NCBI GenBank assembly: GCA_041391665.1
Contig: JAWKNO010000002.1
Span: 310,001-374,000 of the forward strand
From: Bacteroidia bacterium
GTDB lineage: Bacteria > Bacteroidota > Bacteroidia > J057
Reading direction: 5' to 3'
DNA: 64,000 bases
In this document: piece after piece, positions 33,595-41,722 of the stretch
Layout: the number at the start of each line of letters is the position of its first letter
How positions within the stretch are numbered: position 1 is the first letter of the stretch
Notes under the pieces: model-generated
Databases searched by the model: none
Told to the model about the DNA's origin: nothing
The model's input: only the letters and a program-made list of their open reading frames with translations
Translations under genes and position numbers: made by a program

Positions 33595-36500
33595 ATGAAC
33601 AGACGTTTTCTTATATCATTATTTTCGCTTCGGTTTTTGTTAGTATTCCTGATCTGGCAGGCAGATTTACCTGCGGCTTATACCCAGGATCAGGGCGCAC
33701 CCTATATCCGCAATTATAAATCCAGAGAGTATCAGGCGAGTTCTACCAATTATACAGTTGCCCAGGATTCACGGGGGATCATGTATTTTGGCAATTATCG
33801 CGGAATCCTCGAATATGATGGTACTTCCTGGCGGCTGATTCCGGTTGACAATCATACCATGGTAAGATCTCTGGCAGCAGATGATGCTGGTACGATTTAT
33901 GCCGGTGCGTTGGGCGAATTTGGTTATCTGGCGCCAGATTCGATGGGGACATTGCGATATTATTCCCTCAAAAGCCGTCTGGAAAATCCTGAAATGAGCA
34001 TCACCGACATCATCAGCGTTGTGGGCCTGCCTTCCGGTGCTGTTTTTCGTTCGACGGATACCGGTCGGTTGTTTTTTTGGGAAAACGGACATCTTCGCAC
34101 CAGCCATCACGCCGTGGAAGCAGGCGTGAAAAGCATATTCAGACTGGAGAATAAGTTGCTGGGAATTTCAGACCAGCTGGGTTTGGTAGAATGGACCGGG
34201 AAAGAATTTCGGGCCATGCCGGGTGGTCAGTCGATGGCTGCTATGTCGGTAATGGCGATGGTTCCATTTGCTGACCACAAGATTTTGGTCCGCACCTTTC
34301 AAAATGGTTTTTTCATTCTCTCCTTTGTAGATGGCGTGGTAAAGCTTACGCCGTTTCGTACAGAGGTCGATGAGGTTGTTTCTGCCAATTTGTTTACGAT
34401 CCTGATTGCGCTTGAAGATGGAAATTTTTTTATAGGCACCGTCAAGGATGGCGGATTAGTGATTGATAGCCAAGGGCGGTTGGTGCGTTATCTCGACGAA
34501 ACAGCCGGGCTTCAGGATAATCTCGTGTTGGGAGGGTTTCAGGACCGTGATAAGTCGCTGTGGCTGGCTCTTTCAAGGGGAATTTCACGGGTGGAAATTG
34601 CCAGCCCGCTATCCCATTGGAATGAAGACAACGGGCTGCAGGGTTTGGTTTTTTCTACTGTCAGACATAAAGGCATATTGTATGCATCTACGCCACTGGG
34701 GGTATTCTATCTGAAAAACGGGCGGTTTTTTCCGGTCGAAAATATCGACGTCGAATCATGGAAGCTGATCACCTATCCGGTAAATCTTCCGGGGGGGAGA
34801 GCAGACGAAAAGTTATTGGTAGCAACGGTAAAAGGTGTGTACGAAATCAGGGAAAACCGGGCAATCCCGATAGATCCGGGTATCAGGCTTTCCAACTCCT
34901 ACCAATCTCCCTGGCATCCGGAGAGGCTTTATAATATATCTGGTACGGCAGGCGTACAAATCATGGAGTTTAGCCAGGGGCGCTGGCAGCCTGTGCGTCA
35001 GATTGAAGGGCTTACCGGCCGTTATAAAAGTATGGCGGAGGACCATGAAGGGAATCTCTGGCTGGTCGATATGCTGGGGCAGGGGGCATTGTACCGGGTA
35101 GAATTTCCTGTGAAAAACGATTTCTCCCAATCCCGGATTATTCCTATAGATGACACCTCCAATGCCCTTCCTCCCGTATTGAAAATTTACCATCTGGGGG
35201 ATGAACTTGTATTTTCAACCTCCCGTGGATTATACTTTTTTGACGAGAAAACGCAGCAGTTTTATCCTGATACCCGGCTTCAACTCAACCCGGAAGAAGG
35301 GGCTGTGATCCGGTTTCAGGAGGATCACGAGGGCAATGTATGGGTAGAAAGACAAGCTAAGCCCCGCCGTTGGCTGGAAGTGCTTCATCCTCAGACGGAT
35401 GGCAGCTGGTTGCGTGATACCTCAACGCTTAAGGGGCTTTCCAATACCGAGATTTGGGGAAATATTTATCCTGAACCATCCGGCCTCACATGGATCGGGA
35501 CGCAGGAGGGATTGTATGTGTATGATACCGGCAGGGAAATGCCGGAAGGGAACCATTTCCTGCCGCTTATCCGACAGGTTTCTATTGCCAAAGACTCCGT
35601 TTTGTATTTTGGGGCATTTAATTCTATCGTCAATAAATTCAGAGATTCCTTAAAAACGCGAAACCCCGGACTGGCCCGGATCCCGTTGCTCAATTACAAA
35701 CACAATTCTATTGTCTTTCAATATACAAGCCCCTGGTATCAGGAAGAATCTACCATCCTGTATAGTTATCAGCTCAAAAACTGGGACAGCGACTGGGGGG
35801 GATGGACTGCCGAAACGCGCAAAGAGTATAATTCCCTCCCTCCGGGTGAATACGAATTCCTCGTGCGTGCAAAAAATATTTACGGAGACATCAGCAGCCC
35901 GGCCGTCTATCATTTCGAAATCTCCCCGCCCTGGTATCGCACAATATGGGCCTTTTTAGGTTATGCCTGTCTGGTGGGAATTTTGATTTACGGCACAATA
36001 AAACTCAATACCCGGCGACTTCATATTCAGAATGAAAACCTTGAAAGGTTGGTATTTGAACGCACGGCTGAAATCTGGGAACAACATAAAGAAATCGTGA
36101 AAAAAACCGTGGCGCTCAAGCGTAGGAAAGAGGAAATTGCCGCTCAACATGATCTGTTGGAAGAAAAAAATGAGGCGCTCGAAAATACACTTACCCAACT
36201 CAAAGAAACCCAGTCGCAATTGGTCGAATCCGAAAAAATGGCCTCGCTTGGTCAGCTTACCGCCGGCATTGCCCATGAAATCAATAATCCAATCAATTTT
36301 GTCAAAGGCAATGTAAGCCCACTGAAAAAAGATTTTGAAGAAATTAAGGTGATTTTCAGGATGATCCGGAATATCGATATGAAAGGCGATGTAGAAGAAC
36401 AGTTTGCCCAAATGAAAGCATACTGTGAAGAGATTGACGCAGAATTTTTGTTTGAAGAAATGGAATTGCTGCTCGGAGGTATCGAAGAAGGCGCCGTCAG

Positions 36501-37071
36501 AACCAAAGAGATTGTCGATGGGCTGAAAATATTTGCCAGGGGAGATCTCAACACCTTCAAACATGTGGACATTCACCTGGGAATAGATGCCACACTGACT
36601 TTGCTCAGTAATAAGTTGAAAGATCGGATACGTATAGAGCGACATTATTCAGATCTGCCTGTAGTAGAATGTATGCCTGGAAAATTGAACCAGGTATTTA
36701 TGAATATTTTTACCAACTCTATCCAGGCAATAGAAGAAAAGGCGGGAAAAAATGCCCGGGATCTACCGGTGGAAGCAGGGGTAATTGCAATCACGACCGA
36801 ACTGGTGGAAGGTTGTAATCCGGAATCGGGAGGCTGTCTTCGCATTCGTATCAAAGATGACGGGCCGGGGATGACACCTGAAGTAAAATCCCGTATTTTT
36901 GATCCGTTTTTTACCACAAAAGATGTGGGTGAAGGCACAGGGCTTGGGCTTTCGATTACTTTTGGCATTATCGAAAACCATAAAGGAACCATTCAGGTTA
37001 ATAGTACTCCCGGAGAAGGAACAGAATTTGTGATAATTTTACCCTTTAAGCAGCAGGTGGTAAAGATATAA
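33595..37071 (+). CDS. Two-component regulator propeller / Y_Y_Y sensor histidine kinase
   Basis: 1158 residues from ATG 33595, which begins a good signal peptide; the frame is also open from ATG 33523, overlapping the preceding stop. Residues about 40-690 form two seven-bladed Reg_prop propellers (repeats such as Y-F-G-N-Y-R-G-I-L-E-Y-D, D-H-E-G-N-L-W-L-V-D, W-I-G-T-Q-E-G-L-Y-V-Y-D). The Y_Y_Y domain follows (N-S-I-V-F-Q-Y-T, L-P-P-G-E-Y-E-F-L-V-R-A), then one transmembrane segment, a coiled coil, the HisKA H-box G-I-A-H-E-I-N-N-P (His894), N-box F-T-N-S-I-Q-A-I, and ATPase boxes D-D-G-P-G-M, F-F-T-T-K, G-T-G-L-G-L-S. No receiver or DNA-binding domain is fused, unlike classical hybrid systems of Bacteroidota. 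Two receiver proteins follow immediately, so they are the likely phosphoacceptors. Confidence 0.93.
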   Translation: MNRRFLISLFSLRFLLVFLIWQADLPAAYTQDQGAPYIRNYKSREYQASSTNYTVAQDSRGIMYFGNYRGILEYDGTSWRLIPVDNHTMVRSLAADDAGTIYAGALGEFGYLAPDSMGTLRYYSLKSRLENPEMSITDIISVVGLPSGAVFRSTDTGRLFFWENGHLRTSHHAVEAGVKSIFRLENKLLGISDQLGLVEWTGKEFRAMPGGQSMAAMSVMAMVPFADHKILVRTFQNGFFILSFVDGVVKLTPFRTEVDEVVSANLFTILIALEDGNFFIGTVKDGGLVIDSQGRLVRYLDETAGLQDNLVLGGFQDRDKSLWLALSRGISRVEIASPLSHWNEDNGLQGLVFSTVRHKGILYASTPLGVFYLKNGRFFPVENIDVESWKLITYPVNLPGGRADEKLLVATVKGVYEIRENRAIPIDPGIRLSNSYQSPWHPERLYNISGTAGVQIMEFSQGRWQPVRQIEGLTGRYKSMAEDHEGNLWLVDMLGQGALYRVEFPVKNDFSQSRIIPIDDTSNALPPVLKIYHLGDELVFSTSRGLYFFDEKTQQFYPDTRLQLNPEEGAVIRFQEDHEGNVWVERQAKPRRWLEVLHPQTDGSWLRDTSTLKGLSNTEIWGNIYPEPSGLTWIGTQEGLYVYDTGREMPEGNHFLPLIRQVSIAKDSVLYFGAFNSIVNKFRDSLKTRNPGLARIPLLNYKHNSIVFQYTSPWYQEESTILYSYQLKNWDSDWGGWTAETRKEYNSLPPGEYEFLVRAKNIYGDISSPAVYHFEISPPWYRTIWAFLGYACLVGILIYGTIKLNTRRLHIQNENLERLVFERTAEIWEQHKEIVKKTVALKRRKEEIAAQHDLLEEKNEALENTLTQLKETQSQLVESEKMASLGQLTAGIAHEINNPINFVKGNVSPLKKDFEEIKVIFRMIRNIDMKGDVEEQFAQMKAYCEEIDAEFLFEEMELLLGGIEEGAVRTKEIVDGLKIFARGDLNTFKHVDIHLGIDATLTLLSNKLKDRIRIERHYSDLPVVECMPGKLNQVFMNIFTNSIQAIEEKAGKNARDLPVEAGVIAITTELVEGCNPESGGCLRIRIKDDGPGMTPEVKSRIFDPFFTTKDVGEGTGLGLSITFGIIENHKGTIQVNSTPGEGTEFVIILPFKQQVVKI

Positions 37072-37083
37072 CCCCAAAACCTG

Positions 37084-38121
37084 ATGGAAGAACGGAAACC
37101 TACAATTCTGTATGTCGATGATGAATACCAGAATCTGGTATCATTTAAAGCCTCTTTCAGGCGATATTATGAGGTGATGACTGCACAGAGTGGAGAGGAG
37201 GCGATTCAGTTGCTGCGCCAGCAACCGGTATCTCTGATTATCAGTGACCAGCGTATGCCGCAGATGACGGGCGTAGAGCTTTTTGAAAAGATTCTTCCCG
37301 AATTCCCTGATCCTATACGAATGGTGATGACTGGTTACAGCGATTTGGAGGCGATTGTACAGGCGATCAATAAAGGGAAAGTATATTATTATATCCCCAA
37401 ACCCTGGAAGCAGCAGGAACTAAAACTTATCATAGACAATGCGCTCGATGCCTTCCGGCTGAAAACTGAAAACAAAGGTCTGCACGAAGAAAAACAAAAC
37501 CTTCTGCTTCAGGCCGAACGCCAGGAGAAGGAAAATATCCTTTCACGATTTGAGACACTCAAAAATCAGGTAAACCCTCATTTCCTCTTTAACTGCCTCA
37601 ATGCGCTTAGTTCGCTGGTCCACGATGATCCCGATCTGGCAGAAGATTTTATTTCCAAACTTACCCGTGTGTACCGGTATGTACTCGATTTTCGGGGTGA
37701 AAATCTCGTGTTGCTGGAAGATGAGTTAAATATTATCAAAAACTATTTTTTTCTACAGCAGATCCGCTTTGGAAATAACCTGAGGATGTACACTCAGGTG
37801 AGCGAATCTCTGTGGTCATACCTCATTCCTCCCATGACGATCCAGATGCTGGTGGAAAATTCGATCAAACACAATATCATCTCTGGTGAACAACCCCTGA
37901 CTATCGAATTATATACAGAGGAAGATCGTTTTTTTGTGGTGAAAAATAACTATCAGAAAAGGACGGAAAATGTCGAGTCAACTGGTGTGGGAGTTGAAAA
38001 TTTGAAAGCCCGGTATGCATTTTTTACAGACGAAAAACCTTCATTTGGCGTCGAAAATGGGTATTATTATGCAAAGGTGCCAATTCTTCGCCCTTCAGAC
38101 CCGGAGAGAGTTGATGGTTGA
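37084..38121 (+). CDS. Receiver domain fused to LytS-type (His_kinase) module
   Basis: 345 residues, starting 12 bp after the propeller kinase. The receiver domain (1-125) has V-D-D-E, phospho-acceptor Asp55 (I-I-S-D-Q-R-M-P), Thr83 and Lys106 (I-P-K-P-W). After a coiled coil, the PF06580-type kinase segment carries N-P-H-F-L-F-N (His166), the ATPase N-box V-E-N-S-I-K-H-N and a G-box S-T-G-V-G-V-E-N-L. LytS/YehU-type kinases are usually membrane proteins that pass phosphate to a LytTR regulator; here the kinase module is controlled by a receiver, so it probably relays a signal from the upstream kinase. Its own target is not in the window. It is cytoplasmic. Confidence 0.92.
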   Translation: MEERKPTILYVDDEYQNLVSFKASFRRYYEVMTAQSGEEAIQLLRQQPVSLIISDQRMPQMTGVELFEKILPEFPDPIRMVMTGYSDLEAIVQAINKGKVYYYIPKPWKQQELKLIIDNALDAFRLKTENKGLHEEKQNLLLQAERQEKENILSRFETLKNQVNPHFLFNCLNALSSLVHDDPDLAEDFISKLTRVYRYVLDFRGENLVLLEDELNIIKNYFFLQQIRFGNNLRMYTQVSESLWSYLIPPMTIQMLVENSIKHNIISGEQPLTIELYTEEDRFFVVKNNYQKRTENVESTGVGVENLKARYAFFTDEKPSFGVENGYYYAKVPILRPSDPERVDG

Positions 38122-38146
38122 ATGGAGAAATTGTTAATTTAACGTC

Positions 38147-39232
38147 ATGGACAAAAATTTCTCTATCCTGTATGTAGATGATGAACCCCAGAATCTGATT
38201 TCCTTCCGGGCGACATTTCGGCGGGAATATACGATTTTCACAGCTTCCAGTGGAGAGGAAGGGCTGGAGATGCTGCGTAAAAACAAAGTCCATCTCATCA
38301 TCACTGATGAGCGGATGCCGGGGATGACGGGGGTGCAGTTTCTGGAAAAAACGATTCCAGAGTATCCGGAGTGCGTGAGAATTGTACTTACGGGTTTCAC
38401 TGACATGGAGGCCATCATTTCTGTGATCAACAACGGGCGTATTTTCCGGTATATAACCAAACCATGGGATGAAAATGAACTGCGGATGACCATCGAAAAT
38501 GCCCGCCAGTTGCATGAACTTCAGGAAAATAATAAACGGTTGGTACACGAACTCAAGGCAAAGGTGGAGGAACAGGAGCGAACCCTGAAGCTTTTTATGA
38601 AATATGTTCCCGAATCCGTTGTGGAAAAAGCACTCAGCAATACGACTGATTCTATTTTTGAAGGCGAGCTGAAAGAAATTGCGGTACTTTTTTGTGATAT
38701 CCGTGGGTTTACCAACATGAGCGAGGAGCTGTCGCCCAAAGAGGTTGTGGCGTTTCTCAACGATTATTATGCGATCATGTCTGCGGTCATCAAACGCCAT
38801 GAAGGAACAGTCAATCAGTTTGTGGGAGATGAAATTTTTGCCGCATTCGGAACGCCGATCAGTACGCCCAATTTTGAACAGCGGGCTGTTTTATGCGCCC
38901 TCGACATGATGAAAAAGCTGGAGGAATTGAATGGCCGGTACCGGGAAAAAATGGGAAGGGAGATTGAAATGGGAATTGGTATCAACAGTGGGGAGGTAGT
39001 AGCCGGAAACCTGGGGTCTGAAGATAAGATTTCTTATTCTGTAACCGGTGATACCGTCAATACCGGCAAACGCATAGAAACCCTTACCAAAGATGCGCCC
39101 AACACGATTCTGATAAGTGAAAGTATTTATGTCAAAGTGAAATCGCTGATTCAGGCCGATGCATGGGATCCCATTGAGGTGAAAGGGAAGCGGGAAAAGA
39201 TTCAGGTCTATCAGGTAACCGGCCGCCGATAG
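38147..39232 (+). CDS. Receiver domain fused to class III adenylate/guanylate cyclase
   Basis: 361 residues, 25 bp after the preceding gene. The receiver domain has V-D-D-E, Asp54 (I-I-T-D-E-R-M-P), Thr82 and Lys105; it is clearly related to the neighbouring receiver. A coiled coil (115-160) leads to the cyclase domain: metal aspartates Asp184 (L-F-C-D-I-R-G-F-T) and Asp228 (F-V-G-D-E-I-F), and transition-state residues Asn305 and Arg309 (V-N-T-G-K-R-I-E). At the purine-specifying site where adenylate cyclases usually have Lys (D-K-F-I-G-D) this protein has Gln224 (N-Q-F-V-G-D), and the partner position reads Y-S-V-T-G-D. It therefore makes a cyclic nucleotide, presumably cAMP, under phosphorylation control, but its base specificity is uncertain. 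It is the last gene of the operon. Confidence 0.92.
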   Translation: MDKNFSILYVDDEPQNLISFRATFRREYTIFTASSGEEGLEMLRKNKVHLIITDERMPGMTGVQFLEKTIPEYPECVRIVLTGFTDMEAIISVINNGRIFRYITKPWDENELRMTIENARQLHELQENNKRLVHELKAKVEEQERTLKLFMKYVPESVVEKALSNTTDSIFEGELKEIAVLFCDIRGFTNMSEELSPKEVVAFLNDYYAIMSAVIKRHEGTVNQFVGDEIFAAFGTPISTPNFEQRAVLCALDMMKKLEELNGRYREKMGREIEMGIGINSGEVVAGNLGSEDKISYSVTGDTVNTGKRIETLTKDAPNTILISESIYVKVKSLIQADAWDPIEVKGKREKIQVYQVTGRR

Positions 39233-39569
39233 AGCCTTATCCACGTAGGAAATTGTAAGGAAACGCGCAAATCATTACTAAAAAATGAAATAACTCCACA
39301 GAAAGGGTGATTTCTTACGTGTATTCGCAAACTGAAAACAGTGGGCAGTTTTGATGAAATTTTAATGAAATTGTACATATTTGGGTTAATGCCGAACCCA
39401 ATCATTCAAAAATTATGCATTTTTTGCTGAAATATTACATACGGAATAGTTGCTATGCTTTTAGTCGTAACTTAGAGCCGTAGTTTGGGATTTGATCGAA
39501 GACCGAAAGCTCTTGTTTATATTACTCTTGCACTTTTAATTCAGGAATCATTTAGATAATCAGAAAATC
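39233..39569 (+). other. 337-bp intergenic stretch with a possible long leader
   Basis: No reading frame of note. A promoter-like pair (39351-39383) would start transcription near 39390 and leave a leader of about 180 nt before the ATG at 39570. A second box TACTCTTG (39523-39530) could give a shorter transcript. Short inverted repeats (GGGTT…AACCC at 39383-39399; GAGC…GCTC at 39474-39512) are present, but I recognise no riboswitch. Confidence 0.4.
39351..39383 (+). promoter_or_regulatory. Possible distal promoter of the small T9SS gene
   Basis: TTG (39351-39353, preceded by TT) and CATATTTG (39376-39383) with 22 bp between; one mismatch from TAnnTTTG. Confidence 0.35.
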
Positions 39570-40217
39570 ATGAAACATTTGTATCTGGTTATATCGCTCT
39601 TTATATGTCTTTCAACTATGAATGACATTGCGGGGGGGGTACCGCAAAATGTTAAAAATCACTTTCCGCCAACAGGAATTTTTACCTATCTGGAAGCTAT
39701 TGTAGATCAGGAAGAAGTCCGTATTGATTGGGGGCTGACAGATGGAGAGACGCCTGACTACTTTATTGTAGAAAGGCAGGTCGGCCTGCAGCCATTTGAG
39801 GTAATCGGAGGTGTGAACTATCATGCCAGCCGGCCTGCCCGTATGTTCTCCTTTGTTGATATGAATCCAGTTCGTAATACAACGGTAACCTACCGCATTA
39901 AGGAAGTCCGTGAAGACGATAGCGTTATATACTCAGATAAAATCACCATCTATATCCCTGAAAACCGCGAATATTATACATATCCCAGTGCGGTAACCGA
40001 TATTATCAACCTGGAATATGCTCTTCCTTTTCTAACCGGTTATGAGATTCGACTGTTTGACTACACCGGTTCCATGCTGTTTAATAAAATAAATAAGCAA
40101 CCCGTTGATCTCCGGATCAAAGACAAAATCATTGTCAGTGATCTTCCCGCCGGATTGTACTTCCTCCAGGTAATCGTAGGAGGAGAAGTCCATACCCGAC
40201 GGGTGATCAAAATTTAA
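39570..40217 (+). CDS. Small T9SS-type secreted protein
   Basis: 215 residues. The signal peptide covers the first ~22 residues (L-Y-L-V-I-S-L-F-I-C-L-S-T). Residues 45-130 form a fibronectin-like module (V-R-I-D-W-G-L, F-I-V-E-R-Q, Y-R-I-K-E-V-R-E-D), the same unit that precedes the sorting domain in the large surface proteins here. The C-terminal 75 residues resemble a sorting domain (Y-P-S-A-V-T-D, L-P-A-G-L-Y-F-L-Q-V, ending R-R-V-I-K-I) although the P-N-P motif reads Y-P-S-A. It looks like a minimal cargo protein with no added functional domain. It has its own terminator. Confidence 0.82.
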   Translation: MKHLYLVISLFICLSTMNDIAGGVPQNVKNHFPPTGIFTYLEAIVDQEEVRIDWGLTDGETPDYFIVERQVGLQPFEVIGGVNYHASRPARMFSFVDMNPVRNTTVTYRIKEVREDDSVIYSDKITIYIPENREYYTYPSAVTDIINLEYALPFLTGYEIRLFDYTGSMLFNKINKQPVDLRIKDKIIVSDLPAGLYFLQVIVGGEVHTRRVIKI

Positions 40218-40251
40218 TTCCTTAGGCAACTCTTTATCTACATACTAATGC

Positions 40252-40286
40252 AACCCCCTGGAGAATTTTGTTTTTCGGGGGTTTTC
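40252..40286 (+). terminator. Terminator after the small T9SS gene
   Basis: AACCCCC (40252-40258) pairs with GGGGGTT (40277-40283) across an 18-nt loop, followed by TTCC; T-rich sequence continues into 40291. It lies between convergent genes. Confidence 0.55.
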
Positions 40287-41639
40287 CTATTTTACAATCT
40301 TTTCTTGTAATACCCTTCCCGAAGCATCTACTAACCTTACATAAAATATTGCATCGGGGCCATCTCTGTGCTCAAAACGATAATTATACTGCTTGTTTCC
40401 CGGGTTCATTTGGTGAATATCAAAAAGGAGCCTTTTTACACGACCCTCACTGTCATAAATGGCAAGCCTGACATCACTTACTGCTGTCTCCTGTTTAAAT
40501 GAAAATACCCCTGAAACTGTTCTGGATGGATAAATGACTGGTTCGGGTGCATCTGGGTTTATTTTCTCCTGAGCAAGGGTTTCTCCATTCATTTTTACCT
40601 TGATGAAATAATCTTTACCAGCTGGCAAATATTTGCCTGCTATATAGGTGCCTCTGTTAAACCCTTCCCTGATGGATCTGCTTTCGACAATATAAAAATA
40701 TAGCTGGTCATCACTGTCATAGATGCCCACACTTGCATCGCCGTTTTCTTTCACCAGAAAAGTCATCACAGCCTGCGCATGTACCCTTTTCAAGGGTGTG
40801 ATTTCGTCTCCCGCAAATACCTGTCTTTCCATTATTACTTCTTCTCCGTCGGTGAGCCGTAGGTACAATTCGGCAGAATCTCCCAAGGTGTGGTTGACGC
40901 CGATTCGGTATTGCATAAAACCTGGTTCAAAATGTTTTCCCTCAAAATACTGACGTACAATATTCCCTTCTTTATCGTAAATGGCCAGCTTTGCCTCCCG
41001 GATATGTTTGTTGACCAGTCCTTCGATGCTTGTATTAATGGAAGTAATATGGTGCGCTCTTGGCTGCAGGTCAAACTGTGATACGGGTATTCCCCATGCT
41101 TCACTCACAACTGTGGCTACATCGCGCACCATCGCTGTATCTGCACCATAAATATCTGAAATAGGGTTGCGGTTGGCTACTGCCCATACGGCCGATTGTG
41201 CGGTGCTGTTCTGATAATTGCCTTTGGCAATTTTTTCCGCCAACGCTAGTAAAAACCCTTCTGCCATGGGGCCAAAACTAAATCGCTCTCCCTCAGATGG
41301 TACCATGTTGTAAGACTGGGTGCACATCGTAAACAGATCTGCATTTTTTACGCCCCGTGGTTCCAGGGCAACATACAAAGGGGCAGTCGTGATGAGATCC
41401 TGCACGGAAGAATCTTCACTGGGAAACATTTGTCCGGGAGGAACTTCCAGTGACAGCACCTGGTCGGTATCATTTTTAATGGCGAGTTTGATACATTGTC
41501 CCTGATACCCGCCGTTTCCCTTGATACGGATTTGGACCAGTTTTCGGGTGAGTGCTTCTTTGAGAGTGATTCTCTGTTGCGCTGATGCAGGGGATATAAA
41601 ACTTAAAAAAATGACAGCAATAACCAGAAGGTATTTCAT
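40287..41639 (-). CDS. Secreted protein with three repeated beta modules
   Basis: 450 residues. The signal peptide ends S-A-Q-Q. Residues 25-200 form an unrecognised domain (L-V-Q-I-R-I-K-G-N-G-G-Y-Q-G-Q-C-I-K-L-A-I-K-N at 35-57, V-P-P-G-Q-M-F, Y-N-M-V-P-S-E-G-E-R-F) with two Cys. Three related FlgD-like modules follow, each with V/L-A/G-I-Y-D-x-x-G/D-x-V…(about 219, 300 and 396): A-K-L-A-I-Y-D-K-E-G, A-S-V-G-I-Y-D-S-D-D and V-R-L-A-I-Y-D-S-E-G. The C-terminus V-L-Q-E-K-I-V-K resembles a sorting signal but ends in K. It is exported; function unknown. It stands alone on the minus strand, 83 bp from the next gene. Confidence 0.8.
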   Translation of the reverse strand: MKYLLVIAVIFLSFISPASAQQRITLKEALTRKLVQIRIKGNGGYQGQCIKLAIKNDTDQVLSLEVPPGQMFPSEDSSVQDLITTAPLYVALEPRGVKNADLFTMCTQSYNMVPSEGERFSFGPMAEGFLLALAEKIAKGNYQNSTAQSAVWAVANRNPISDIYGADTAMVRDVATVVSEAWGIPVSQFDLQPRAHHITSINTSIEGLVNKHIREAKLAIYDKEGNIVRQYFEGKHFEPGFMQYRIGVNHTLGDSAELYLRLTDGEEVIMERQVFAGDEITPLKRVHAQAVMTFLVKENGDASVGIYDSDDQLYFYIVESRSIREGFNRGTYIAGKYLPAGKDYFIKVKMNGETLAQEKINPDAPEPVIYPSRTVSGVFSFKQETAVSDVRLAIYDSEGRVKRLLFDIHQMNPGNKQYNYRFEHRDGPDAIFYVRLVDASGRVLQEKIVK

Positions 41640-41722
41640 AATGTGGGAATTTAATTAGTTTCTTTCCATAATGGATTTTTCAGGAAAGGATACAATTATA
41701 AATTCACAAATCACGCTGTTCG

